From contig JAUPMC010000189.1 in assembly GCA_030836605.1 (NCBI GenBank), positions 1 to 16,826 on the forward strand: a DNA stretch of 16,826 nt. The letters are read 5' to 3'. Position numbers and translations under genes: made by a program. This document shows positions 6,771 to 14,286 of this stretch, piece after piece. Position 1 is the stretch's first letter, and every line of letters starts with the position of its first letter. Below the pieces are notes generated by a model. It was given only the letters and a program-made list of their open reading frames with translations, had not been told where the DNA came from and ran no database searches. Source of the stretch: Thermoplasmatota archaeon. Its GTDB lineage: Archaea > Thermoplasmatota > Thermoplasmata > UBA10834.

Positions 6771-9397
6771 GCCAGAACGCTCAAGATGTCGTGCGCTCGC
6801 GGTCGTGGATGGCCGGCTGCGCCCCCGAGGGCTCGAGGATGATGGAGGCTGAGGGAGGCTGCGGAGTCGTCGGCCTGGCCAGCTCCGTGCCGATCGTTGG
6901 CAAGCACATATTCAAACCGCTCATACAGATGCACAACAGGGGCAACGGCAAGGGCGGTGGCATCGCCGCCGTGGGGTTGGACGCGGAGCAGCTGGGCGTC
7001 TCCGAGGAGGTCTTGAAGGACCACTACCTCGTCCAGGTCGCCTACCTCAAGCCGGGGACACGCGCCCCCCTGGAGCGCGAGTTCATCACGCCCTGCTACG
7101 AGGTCGACACGAAGTACAAGGTCGAGACGAGCAAGGACCAGAAGTTCCTGAAGACACTCGAGGTGAAGCCGCCGGAGGTCTGGAGGTACTTCTGCAGGGT
7201 CAAGGACGATGTCCTGGAAGCGTTCATCAAGTCATCGGGCCTGGAGAAGCTCGAGAGGCGGAGGGCTGAGGACGAGTTCGTCTACCAGAACAGCTTCAGG
7301 ACGAACCACAAGTACTACGCGTCCTCGGGGATGTCGGCGTTCGTGATGTCCCACGGGCGCAACATGCTCGTGCTCAAGATCGTCGGGTACGCGGAGGACG
7401 TCATCACGTACTACGGCATGGAGGACTTCAAGGCGCACATATGGATCGGGCACCAGCGGTACCCAACGAAGGGCCGCGTGTGGCACCCGGGCGGCGCGCA
7501 CCCCTTCATCGGCCTCGACGAGGCCCTCGTGCACAACGGGGACTTCGCGAACTACCACACCGTCTCGGAGTACCTCGCGCAGAGGAACATCGTGCCCCTG
7601 TTCCTCACGGACACGGAGGTCTCGGTGCTCCTGTTCGACGTCCTGAACAGGACCTATGGCTACCCGCTCGAGCACATAATCGAGGCGCTCGCGCCCACGA
7701 CCGAGAGGGACTTCGCGCTCCTCCCGGAGGAGAAGCAGAAGGTCTACAAGGCCCTCCAGAGGACGCACATACACGGCTCCCCGGACGGTCCGTGGCTGTT
7801 CATCATAGGGAGGAACTCGTTCTACGATGGCAGGCTCCAGCTGATGGGCATCACCGACACGTCCATGCTGAGGCCACAGGTGTTCGCCCTCGTCGACGGC
7901 GATGTCCAGATTGGCCTCATCGCCTCCGAGAAGCAGGCGATCGACTCCGCGCTGCAGAGCATCTCGAAGGAGTTCCCGTCCGTGCCCAGGTATGCAGACA
8001 GGTACTGGAACGCGAGGGGCGGGAGCCACACCGACGGCGGCGCGTTCGTGTTCTCCCTGCACCGACAGCCAGAGGCCCCGGACTCGCTCAGGCTGATTTG
8101 CACGAACAAGTTCGGCTCGATGGTCACCGTGCAGCACACGGGCTGGGACAGGGCTGCCGACCTCGAGTTGACCAAGCGCCTCCCCAAGTCCCCCAAAGCC
8201 GGAATGCTCGGAAAGGAGTTCGCGTCGCGCAGGGAACCAATCCCGGAGTTCAAGCTGTTCGCGCGCAGGCTCCCGGAGCTGAAGGTCTCGGAGCTCAGCG
8301 CGCTCTTCGCCCAGATGGCCCAACTGGCCTCCGCGAGCGACCTCGCGGCCGAGGAATACCTCGTGATACTCACACTGATGATAGACCAGAGGTACAAGAC
8401 CGGCCGGTTCAGGAGGAGCAGGATAGTCGAGAAGGCCAACGACGCCATCGAGACCATCCTCAGGTCGCTCCCGAGGATAGAGTCGGACTCCAAGTCGAGC
8501 TACACGCTCGTGGACCTGGAGAGCAAGGACAAGCTCAGGCCGCCCACGTCCCCGTATGGAAAGCTCGCGATAGACTGCGAGGGTTTCCCGATGGAGGGAG
8601 AGGGCGGCGTCTCGTTCGTGATCAAGGCCGCGAGGGAGCTGGGCTGGAACAATGTCATCGTGTTCGGCGCCCATGGCCAGCGGTTCTTCGGCTGCGGCCT
8701 CGGGCCGAAGTCGAAGGGCTTCAAGATCGACGTCTACGGCAGCTCAGGGGACTATCTCGCGTCGGGCCTGGACGGGGCCGAGGTCGTCGTCCACGCCAAC
8801 GGCCAGGACCAGCTCGGCCAGATTCTCAGCTCAGGCAGACTCGTGGTCCACGGCGACGTGGGGCAGACGTTCCTCTACGGCGCCAAGGGCGGCGAGGCGT
8901 TCGTGCTCGGGAACGCCGCCGGACGCCCGCTCATCAACGCCGTCGGCAAGCCCAGGGTGGTCATCAACGGGACGTGCCTCGACTACCTCGCGGAGTCGTT
9001 CATGGCGGGCAACCCCCTGTACGGCGGCCGCTTCGTCGTGCTGAACGGCGTCGCGTTCGACGGGAACGGTGACCTCACCGAGCTCCCCGAGCCTTATCCG
9101 GGCGGGAACCTGTTCTCGCTAGCGTCGGGCGGCGCGATCTACGTCCGCGACCCGAGGCGGCTCGTGGGCGAGGAGCAGCTCAACGGCGGCAGGATAACGA
9201 GGCTGATGCCCAAGGACTGGGAGCTCATACTGCCGTACTTGAGGGAGAACGAGCGCCTGTTCAACATCCCGGTGGAGGACTTCCTTCTCAAGGTCGACGG
9301 CGTGAAGAAGCACCCGGAGGACGTGTACAGGAAGATAGAGGCGATGCCGCGCATCACCTTGGCTGGAAAGACCCAGGTCCAGGACCTGGGCGAGTGA
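6767..9397 (+). CDS. Glutamate synthase glutaminase domain fused to GXGXG domain (GltB1-GltB3 fusion)
   Basis: This 876-residue protein joins the first and last domains of bacterial GltB while lacking the central and FMN domains, which lie in the gene before. The class II amidotransferase starts at EGGCGVVGL; Cys32 should become the N-terminal nucleophile after removal of a propeptide of about 31 residues, comparable to that of bacterial GltB. Typical markers follow: HNRGNGKGGG, GHQRYPTKG (about 225), VHNGDFANYH (about 254) and TDTEV (about 281). After a helical linker, residues of about 575-790 form the GXGXG beta-helix (GAHGQRFFGCGLG, GSSGDY, GDVGQTFLYGAKGG, GNAAG). The glutaminase frees ammonia from glutamine for the FMN subunit. 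The GTG start has GGGAGG at 6754-6759 and overlaps the previous stop as GTGA. Alternatives are the MgsA and MgsB parts of N-methylglutamate synthase, or GlxB/GlxC relatives. Confidence 0.85.
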   Translation: MSQNAQDVVRSRSWMAGCAPEGSRMMEAEGGCGVVGLASSVPIVGKHIFKPLIQMHNRGNGKGGGIAAVGLDAEQLGVSEEVLKDHYLVQVAYLKPGTRAPLEREFITPCYEVDTKYKVETSKDQKFLKTLEVKPPEVWRYFCRVKDDVLEAFIKSSGLEKLERRRAEDEFVYQNSFRTNHKYYASSGMSAFVMSHGRNMLVLKIVGYAEDVITYYGMEDFKAHIWIGHQRYPTKGRVWHPGGAHPFIGLDEALVHNGDFANYHTVSEYLAQRNIVPLFLTDTEVSVLLFDVLNRTYGYPLEHIIEALAPTTERDFALLPEEKQKVYKALQRTHIHGSPDGPWLFIIGRNSFYDGRLQLMGITDTSMLRPQVFALVDGDVQIGLIASEKQAIDSALQSISKEFPSVPRYADRYWNARGGSHTDGGAFVFSLHRQPEAPDSLRLICTNKFGSMVTVQHTGWDRAADLELTKRLPKSPKAGMLGKEFASRREPIPEFKLFARRLPELKVSELSALFAQMAQLASASDLAAEEYLVILTLMIDQRYKTGRFRRSRIVEKANDAIETILRSLPRIESDSKSSYTLVDLESKDKLRPPTSPYGKLAIDCEGFPMEGEGGVSFVIKAARELGWNNVIVFGAHGQRFFGCGLGPKSKGFKIDVYGSSGDYLASGLDGAEVVVHANGQDQLGQILSSGRLVVHGDVGQTFLYGAKGGEAFVLGNAAGRPLINAVGKPRVVINGTCLDYLAESFMAGNPLYGGRFVVLNGVAFDGNGDLTELPEPYPGGNLFSLASGGAIYVRDPRRLVGEEQLNGGRITRLMPKDWELILPYLRENERLFNIPVEDFLLKVDGVKKHPEDVYRKIEAMPRITLAGKTQVQDLGE

Positions 9398-9459
9398 GTT
9401 CGGAAGGACATCGAGGCCCGGGATGCCCGGCGGGCGCGCCACGCACCCGATGAGTCCGG

Positions 9460-9475
9460 AAATAAGTTGATATAC
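9460..9475 (+). promoter_or_regulatory. Candidate promoter for the AbrB-ABC transporter operon
   Basis: After a GC-rich stretch the sequence turns AT-rich, with AAATAAG at 9460-9466 and GATATAC at 9469-9475. Either box predicts transcription start near 9485-9500, giving a leader of about 25-40 bases. The gap from 9398 to 9524 contains nothing else I can support; a 5-base stem (CCGGG-ATG-CCCGG) has no T-run after it. Confidence 0.4.
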
Positions 9476-9524
9476 TGCCCCGCGCTTCGTCTCGTGTACG
9501 AAAAGTATGAGAAGTGTGATTTGA

Positions 9525-9782
9525 ATGCGCCCTCACGAGATGGAGGTATACGGTACTGTCAAGGTAGGCGAGCGTGGCCAGGTCGTCATTCCCGTCGGCG
9601 CGAGGAGCAAGCTCGGCATCAAGGCGGGCGACTCCCTTCTCGTCATCAGCACTCCGCACAATGACGGCCTCGCGATGATCAAGGCCGAGATCGTCAGGGA
9701 GATGATAGGGAAGATGAACCTTGGTCTTTCCCAGATAGAGGGCGAAGGAACCCGCAAGCCCTCCAAGAAGAAGAGGCGCTGA
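9525..9782 (+). CDS. AbrB/MazE/SpoVT-type transcription regulator
   Basis: This is a small swapped-hairpin DNA-binding protein. Residues of about 8-45 carry the family signature: GTVKVGERGQVVIPVGARSK, followed by LGIKAGDSLLV. The C-terminal part is helical and ends in a lysine/arginine-rich tail (KPSKKKRR) that may add nonspecific DNA contact. Two in-frame ATG codons are possible, 9525 and 9540; neither has a strong ribosome-binding site, and I keep the first. It stands 46 bases ahead of an ABC exporter ATPase gene. Single-domain AbrB proteins of this length are often found next to DrrAB-type ABC exporters in archaea and Firmicutes, so autoregulation of the three-gene unit is the likely job. 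An antitoxin role is unlikely, because no toxin gene is adjacent. Confidence 0.82.
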   Translation: MRPHEMEVYGTVKVGERGQVVIPVGARSKLGIKAGDSLLVISTPHNDGLAMIKAEIVREMIGKMNLGLSQIEGEGTRKPSKKKRR

Positions 9783-9828
9783 TGGCGAGCGCTAGACTCT
9801 GAGTTCATATCCGAATCACGATGGTGAG

Positions 9829-10809
9829 ATGATGGCTGGCAAGATCATAGAAGTCGAGAACCTCGAGCACTCGTTCGGGGACTTCAAGGCGGTCGACAAC
9901 ATCTCCTTCTCGGTCGAGGAAGGCGAGATATTCTCGTTCCTCGGGCCTAACGGCGCGGGCAAGAGCACGACCATAAACGTACTGACGACCCAACTCGCCT
10001 GTCAGAAGGGCTCTGCCAAGGTCTGTGGGTTAGACGTCCGCACGAGACCGCACGACGTGAAGAAATCCATAGGCATCGTGTTCCAGGACGAGGTCCTGGA
10101 CCGAGACCTGACCGTCAGAGAGACGCTGGAGTTCCACGGCCGCATCTACTCGATGCCGCGCGACCAGCGGCTCGCGAGGGAGAAGGAGCTCATAGAGCTC
10201 GTGGAGCTCGAGGAGAAGGTGAACGAGAGGACGAAGAACCTGAGCGGCGGCATGAAGCGGCGGCTCGAGATCGCCCGCGGGTTGATGACCCGCCCCAGGG
10301 TCCTGTTCCTCGACGAGCCCACGATAGGCCTGGACCCGCAGACGAGGCTCCGCATCTGGGACTACATAAAGGGTATCAACGAGGAAGGCACCACGATCTT
10401 CCTCACGACCCACTACATGGACGAGGCGGACAGGCTCAGCGACAGGGTCGAGATAATCGACCACGGGAAGATAATCGCGTCCGGCACTTCCGAATCACTG
10501 AAGAACACTCTCGGCGAGGACATGATGTACCTCGAGACCGTGGACGACGAGAAAGCCGCGGCGGCCGCCAAGAGTGTCTCGGAGGTCTCCGAGGTCAAGC
10601 GCGTGTCCAGCGGCCTGGAGCTCATATTGAGCGCCGACGGGGCCAAGGTCATGCCGAAGGTCCTCCGCTCGATAGAGAAGGAGGGCATCGGGATCCTGAG
10701 CGTCAAGATGAAGAAGCCGTCCCTCGACGATGTGTTCGTGCATTACACTGGTCGCGAGATCAGGGACGGGCCGCCCGAGACCAGCATGCCCAAGCCGAGG
10801 AGGCACTGA
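9829..10809 (+). CDS. ABC transporter ATP-binding protein, DrrA type
   Basis: This is the cytoplasmic ATPase of a type 2 ABC exporter (drug, lipid or peptide export class). It shows Walker A GPNGAGKST, Q-loop VFQDEVLDRDLTV, signature LSGGMKRR, Walker B VLFLDEPTIGLDP and the H-loop histidine in LTTHYMDEADR. The C-terminal part of about 90 residues is the extension typical of the DrrA/NodI group. At 326 residues it is normal length. The ATG pair at 9829 and 9832 follows a GGTGAG; either could be the start. The permease gene begins two bases after the stop. All catalytic motifs look intact, although the partner permease is interrupted. The substrate cannot be told. Confidence 0.92.
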   Translation: MMAGKIIEVENLEHSFGDFKAVDNISFSVEEGEIFSFLGPNGAGKSTTINVLTTQLACQKGSAKVCGLDVRTRPHDVKKSIGIVFQDEVLDRDLTVRETLEFHGRIYSMPRDQRLAREKELIELVELEEKVNERTKNLSGGMKRRLEIARGLMTRPRVLFLDEPTIGLDPQTRLRIWDYIKGINEEGTTIFLTTHYMDEADRLSDRVEIIDHGKIIASGTSESLKNTLGEDMMYLETVDDEKAAAAAKSVSEVSEVKRVSSGLELILSADGAKVMPKVLRSIEKEGIGILSVKMKKPSLDDVFVHYTGREIRDGPPETSMPKPRRH

Positions 10810-10811
10810 CC

Positions 10812-11648
10812 ATGGGCAAGGAGTTCCTGACGATCTACTGGAGGGAGATGATCAGGTTCGTGAGGTTCAGGGGCCAGCTCTTCGCAGCCCTTGTGCAGCC
10901 CGCCCTTTGGCTCCTTCTGTTCGGCGTCGCGATGAGCAGCAACTTCGCGAGCGACACCATCGTGTTCCCGACGATCCCCGGGGTGGTGGACATAGATTAC
11001 CTGACGTTCATGGCGGCCGGCGTGATGGCCATGACCGCCCTGTTCACGTGCCTCTTCGGCGGCATGGGCCTTCTGTTCGACAAGAACTGGGGCATCATGA
11101 AGGAGATGCTCGCTAGCCCGATGCGGTCCTACCACATCCAGCTCGGAGTCGGCCTCGGCGGCGTGACGAAGTCGTAGATACAGGTGGGGCTCATCATGGT
11201 CTTCGGGCTCCTCCTCGGCGTCGAGTTCTTCCCGGGCTTCTCCGGGGGCGAGACGCTGAAGGCCGTCCTTGGCATATTCGGGTTCGTGATCGTCTTCTCC
11301 GCGGGGTTCATATTCCTCTCGGCCGGGCTCGCGATGAGGCTCGAGAGCATGGAGAGCGTCCAGGCCATGATGACCCTCCTGACGATGCCCCTCATGTTCT
11401 CGAGCAACGCGCTCTACTCCACCAGCTCGTTCCCTCAGTGGCTCCAGGCCATATCCTCGGTGAACCCGCTGACATATTTCGTGGACGGGATCCGGTACTT
11501 CGCCATGGGAGGGGACTTCACGGCCTTGGGGACCCACTACGAGTACGCCGGAGGGGACATCCTCTTCGCGTTCGCGTACCTCTTGGCCTTCACGGGGCTG
11601 ACCTTCGTGTTCGCGTGGCACTCCTTCAAGACCGCCAAGGTCAAGTGA
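10812..11648 (+). pseudogene. ABC-2 permease interrupted by in-frame TAG at 11175-11177
   Basis: This is the membrane partner of the preceding ATPase. Codons 1-121 give TM1-TM2 and the conserved cytoplasmic loop (LASPMRSYHIQLGVGLGG). Codon 122 is TAG. The same frame continues without any shift through the remaining TM segments and the family's NPLTYFVDGIR motif, to a TGA at 11646-11648. The full reading would be about 278 residues, a normal DrrB-like length. GAGGAGG at 10797-10803 is a good ribosome-binding site for the ATG. The stop lies at the entrance of TM3, where relatives usually have a hydrophobic residue, so one base change from TTG (Leu) would explain it. Other readings are a sequencing error, or UAG read as pyrrolysine. 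Internal restart at GTG 11184 would make only the second half (11184-11648). The rest of the gene shows no decay, so disruption is recent or only apparent. Confidence 0.8.
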
Positions 11649-11763
11649 CCCCGGGCCGCGCGGCGAGGCGCCCAAGCCCCGAATCGAACGGTCCCTGACG
11701 AAGGTCTATTCCCGACGCGGCCTGTCGGAAAACGCACCCCTTACCATCGTAATGTCATCAACC

Positions 11764-11770
11764 TTAAATA
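11764..11770 (+). promoter_or_regulatory. Candidate TATA box upstream of nfnA
   Basis: TTAAATA, preceded by ACC, sits 94 bases before the nfnA start codon in an otherwise GC-rich gap (11649-11863). It is the best archaeal TATA match in the window and predicts transcription start near 11795, inside the palindrome described next. Confidence 0.55.
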
Positions 11771-11781
11771 CGAACGTATGG

Positions 11782-11800
11782 ATGCCTCGCCCCGAGGCAT
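11782..11800. repeat. Inverted repeat at the predicted nfnA transcription start
   Basis: ATGCCTCG (11782-11789) and CGAGGCAT (11793-11800) are perfect inverted copies separated by CCC. The repeat lies 12-30 bases after the TATA-like box, covering the predicted start site. That position suits a repressor that blocks initiation. It is less likely to act as an RNA hairpin, since the transcript would begin within it. The regulator is unknown. Confidence 0.5.
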
Positions 11801-11863
11801 TCGGACAGAGCCGAAGACGCCCCCGTCCGCTTCATCGGAACGAGGGCGGGAAAGGGTGCTAAG

Positions 11864-12694
11864 ATGTACGAGGTAGTCAAGGCGGAGAAGCTCACACCGG
11901 ACGTTACGAGGATAGAACTCAAGGCCCCGCACATAGCCAAGAAGGCGAAGGCGGGACAGTTCGTCATGCTCACGGTGGACGAGCACGGCGAGAGGATACC
12001 GCTGACCATGGCAGATTTCTCAGCGGCGAAGGGGACGGTCACGATCGCCGCCCTGGAGATAGGGAAGACGACCAAGAAGCTCGGGACGCTCAAGACGGGC
12101 GACAAGCTGTTCAGCCTGGTCGGCCCGCTCGGGCTGCCGACGGAGCTGCACAAGGTCGGCACGGTCTGCTGCATAGGCGGCGGCATCGGCCTGGCGCTCA
12201 TGTACCCGGTCGTCAGGGCGCTCAGGGAGGCGGGCAACAAGACCATATCCATCATAGGCGCGAAGAACGAGAAGCTCCTGATCTACGAGAACGAGATCAA
12301 GGCCGTGAGCGACGAGTTCTACGTGTGCACGGACGACGGCTCGAAGGGGCACCATGGCTTCGTGAGCGACATACTCAAGAAGCTCATTGCCGACAAGAGG
12401 GACGTCAAGATGGTCTACGCGGTCGGCCCCATCATCATGATGAAGGTCATATCGAACATAACCCAGCCACACGGCATCCACACGGTCGTGAGCTTGAACC
12501 CGATCATGGTCGACGGGACGGGCATGTGCGGCTCGTGCAGGGTCATAGTCGACGGCAAGACCAAGTTCGGCTGCGTCGACGGCCCCGAGTTCGACGGCCA
12601 CAAGGTGGACTTCGACAACCTGATCGCGAGGAACAGGAGATACATGGCCGAGGAGCAGGTCTCGCTCAAGCGGTTCCAGGAGGGGGTGAAGTAG
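11864..12694 (+). CDS. nfnA: NfnA/SudB-type ferredoxin-NADP reductase small subunit
   Basis: This is the small flavoprotein of the NADH-dependent reduced ferredoxin:NADP oxidoreductase (NfnAB) or sulfide dehydrogenase (SudBA) family. It has a ferredoxin-reductase FAD domain (RIPLTMADF), a nucleotide domain (GGGIGLALMYP) and a C-terminal [2Fe-2S] site. The ligand set D217, C222, C225, C237 (GTGMCGSC and FGCVDGPEFD) matches the Asp-Cys3 ligation described for the Pyrococcus furiosus enzyme. At 276 residues the length is normal. The ATG follows GGGTG at about 11854-11858. The stop is TAG, the only one used as a gene end in this window, and the next gene starts with the very next codon in the same frame. 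In some archaea this subunit pairs with NADPH-dependent glutamate synthase-like proteins, so a link to the operon at 1894-9397 is plausible. Confidence 0.9.
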   Translation: MYEVVKAEKLTPDVTRIELKAPHIAKKAKAGQFVMLTVDEHGERIPLTMADFSAAKGTVTIAALEIGKTTKKLGTLKTGDKLFSLVGPLGLPTELHKVGTVCCIGGGIGLALMYPVVRALREAGNKTISIIGAKNEKLLIYENEIKAVSDEFYVCTDDGSKGHHGFVSDILKKLIADKRDVKMVYAVGPIIMMKVISNITQPHGIHTVVSLNPIMVDGTGMCGSCRVIVDGKTKFGCVDGPEFDGHKVDFDNLIARNRRYMAEEQVSLKRFQEGVK

Positions 12695-12709
12695 ATGGCC
12701 GAGGAGCAG
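12644..12709 (+). repeat. 15-base direct repeat bridging the nfnA/nfnB junction
   Basis: ATGGCCGAGGAGCAG occurs at 12644-12658 inside the end of nfnA and again at 12695-12709 as the first five codons of nfnB. The copies are 51 bases apart, in frame, and both encode MAEEQ. This suggests a short duplication at the junction, although shared codon preference could contribute. Confidence 0.6.
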
Positions 12710-14167
12710 AAGAAGGCGCCGAAGAAGATCGTGCCGAAGAAGTACCCGATGCCGGAGCAGGACCCGAAGGTGCGCGTGCACAACTTCAACGAGGTCCCGA
12801 TAGGGCAGGACGGCCAGACGGCCATACTCGAGGCCCAGAGGTGCCTCCAGTGCAAGCCCAGCCCGAACAGGAAGCTCTGCATGGACGGCTGCCCGGTCGA
12901 GATCAACATCCCGGGGTTCATCAAGCACGTCCAGGAGGGTGACTTCGCGGGCGCAATCAAGGTCATCAGGGAGAAGCAGAACCTCCCGGCGGTGTGTGGC
13001 AGGGTCTGTCCCTACGAGGCCCAGTGCGAGGGCAACTGCATAGTGGGCAAGAAGAACGAGCCCGTCGGCATAGGCAGGCTCGAGCGGTTCCTCGCTGACT
13101 GGGAGCGCAGGGAGCAGGCGCACGGGAAGATCGAGGTGCCCCCGCCGACCGGGAAGGAGGTCGCGGTCGTCGGCGCTGGCCCCGCGGGCCTCACGGTCGC
13201 GGGCGACCTAGCCAAGCTCGGCCACAAGGTCACCGTGTTCGAGGCGCTCCAGTACTGCGGCGGCGTGCTCGTCTACGGCATCCCCGAGTTCAGGCTCCCC
13301 AAGGAGATCGTCAACGCGGAGGTCGACTACATCCGCAGGTCGGGCGTCGAGATCAAGAACGACTATGTCATCGGCAAGGTCGCTACTGTCGACGAACTGA
13401 TGGCCGAGTACGACGCGGTCTTCGTCGGCACGGGCGCTGGCCTGCCGAACTGGACCAACCTCCCGGGCGAGAACCTGAACGGCATCATGTCCGCGAACGA
13501 GTTCCTCACCAGGACCAACCTGATGAAGGCGTTCAAGTTCCCTGAGTACGACACGCCCATACGCGTGGGCGAGACGGTCGTGACCCTGGGCGGCGGCAAC
13601 GTCGCCATGGACTGCGCGAGGACCTCGCTCAGGCTGGGCGCGAAGAAGTCCATCATCCTCTACAGGCGGTCCGACGCCGAGCTCCCCGCCAGGCGCGAGG
13701 AGATACACCACGCGAAGGAGGAGGGCGTCCACTTCGAGCTGCTGGCGGCCCCGGTCAGTTTCATCGGGGACGACTGCGGCAACGTGAAGCAGGTCGAGGC
13801 CATCAGGATGCAGCTGGGAGAGCCGGACGCGTCCGGGCGGAGGCGGCCGGTCAAGATCCCCGGGTCCGAGTTCAGGGTGGACTGCCAGACGGTGCTGGTC
13901 GCGATCGGGCAGAGCCCCAACCCGCTGGTCCCCATGACCACGGAGAACCTGAAGACGACCGAGGAGGGCACCATCGCGGTCGACGAGCACGGCCGGACAT
14001 CCAAGAAGGGTGTGTTCGCCGGCGGCGACATCGCCTCCGGGGCGGCGACGGTCATCCTCGCCATGGGTGACGGCAAGCGCGCCGCGAAGGCGATGCACAG
14101 GTACATGACGGAGGACCCGTCGTGGCCATCGCCCGAGGTATTCGAGAAGCTCGCGGCCGAGAAGTGA
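12695..14167 (+). CDS. nfnB: NfnB/SudA/GltD-like FAD and Fe-S oxidoreductase subunit
   Basis: This is the large NfnB/SudA subunit, homologous to the glutamate synthase small subunit GltD. Two N-terminal [4Fe-4S] motifs are present: C50, C53, C62, C66 and C101, C105, C111, C115. An FAD-binding VVGAGPAGL (about 158-166), the CGGVLVYGIPEFRLPK block, an NADP-type VTLGGGNVAMDCAR (about 293-306) and the terminal VFAGGDIASGAATV follow. At 490 residues it is somewhat longer than usual, with a lysine-rich N-terminus and about five extra residues in the first cluster loop (Cx2Cx8C). GGAGGGGG about ten bases upstream, inside nfnA, supports the ATG. With NfnA it should couple NADPH, NADH and ferredoxin. 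The protein could also serve as the NADPH-oxidising partner of the GltB proteins in the window. Both roles are possible. Confidence 0.9.
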   Translation: MAEEQKKAPKKIVPKKYPMPEQDPKVRVHNFNEVPIGQDGQTAILEAQRCLQCKPSPNRKLCMDGCPVEINIPGFIKHVQEGDFAGAIKVIREKQNLPAVCGRVCPYEAQCEGNCIVGKKNEPVGIGRLERFLADWERREQAHGKIEVPPPTGKEVAVVGAGPAGLTVAGDLAKLGHKVTVFEALQYCGGVLVYGIPEFRLPKEIVNAEVDYIRRSGVEIKNDYVIGKVATVDELMAEYDAVFVGTGAGLPNWTNLPGENLNGIMSANEFLTRTNLMKAFKFPEYDTPIRVGETVVTLGGGNVAMDCARTSLRLGAKKSIILYRRSDAELPARREEIHHAKEEGVHFELLAAPVSFIGDDCGNVKQVEAIRMQLGEPDASGRRRPVKIPGSEFRVDCQTVLVAIGQSPNPLVPMTTENLKTTEEGTIAVDEHGRTSKKGVFAGGDIASGAATVILAMGDGKRAAKAMHRYMTEDPSWPSPEVFEKLAAEK

Positions 14168-14224
14168 GCGCCTCCGGACAGGCGCCAAACCCCTTCGACA
14201 ACCTCTTATCGCATCTTATTCTTC
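14168..14224 (+). terminator. Hairpin and pyrimidine-rich tract after nfnB
   Basis: GCGCCT (14168-14173) pairs with AGGCGC (14180-14185) directly after the nfnB stop. About 18 bases later comes a T-rich tract (14203-14224) with several short T clusters. Archaeal termination relies mainly on T-runs, so this is a plausible terminator for the nfn transcript. The rest of the gap, to 14286, holds a 6-base-arm palindrome (TTTTCT-C-AGAAAA, 14258-14270) that could end transcription from the facing kinase gene. Confidence 0.4.
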
Positions 14225-14286
14225 AAAAGTTCACTAAGACCGACTATGGTCGTGTCATTTTCTCAGAAAAGTGATACGGTCCGGGC

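Noticed and set aside
7232..8674. 480-codon open frame antisense to the glutaminase-GXGXG gene
   Set aside because: It is a shadow of a well-supported gene on the plus strand, with low-complexity composition and no motifs.
11184..11648. Second half of the permease as an independent gene starting at GTG 11184
   Set aside because: It would begin at the start of a transmembrane helix with no ribosome-binding site, and it is in the same frame as the first half, so an interrupted single gene is the simpler reading.
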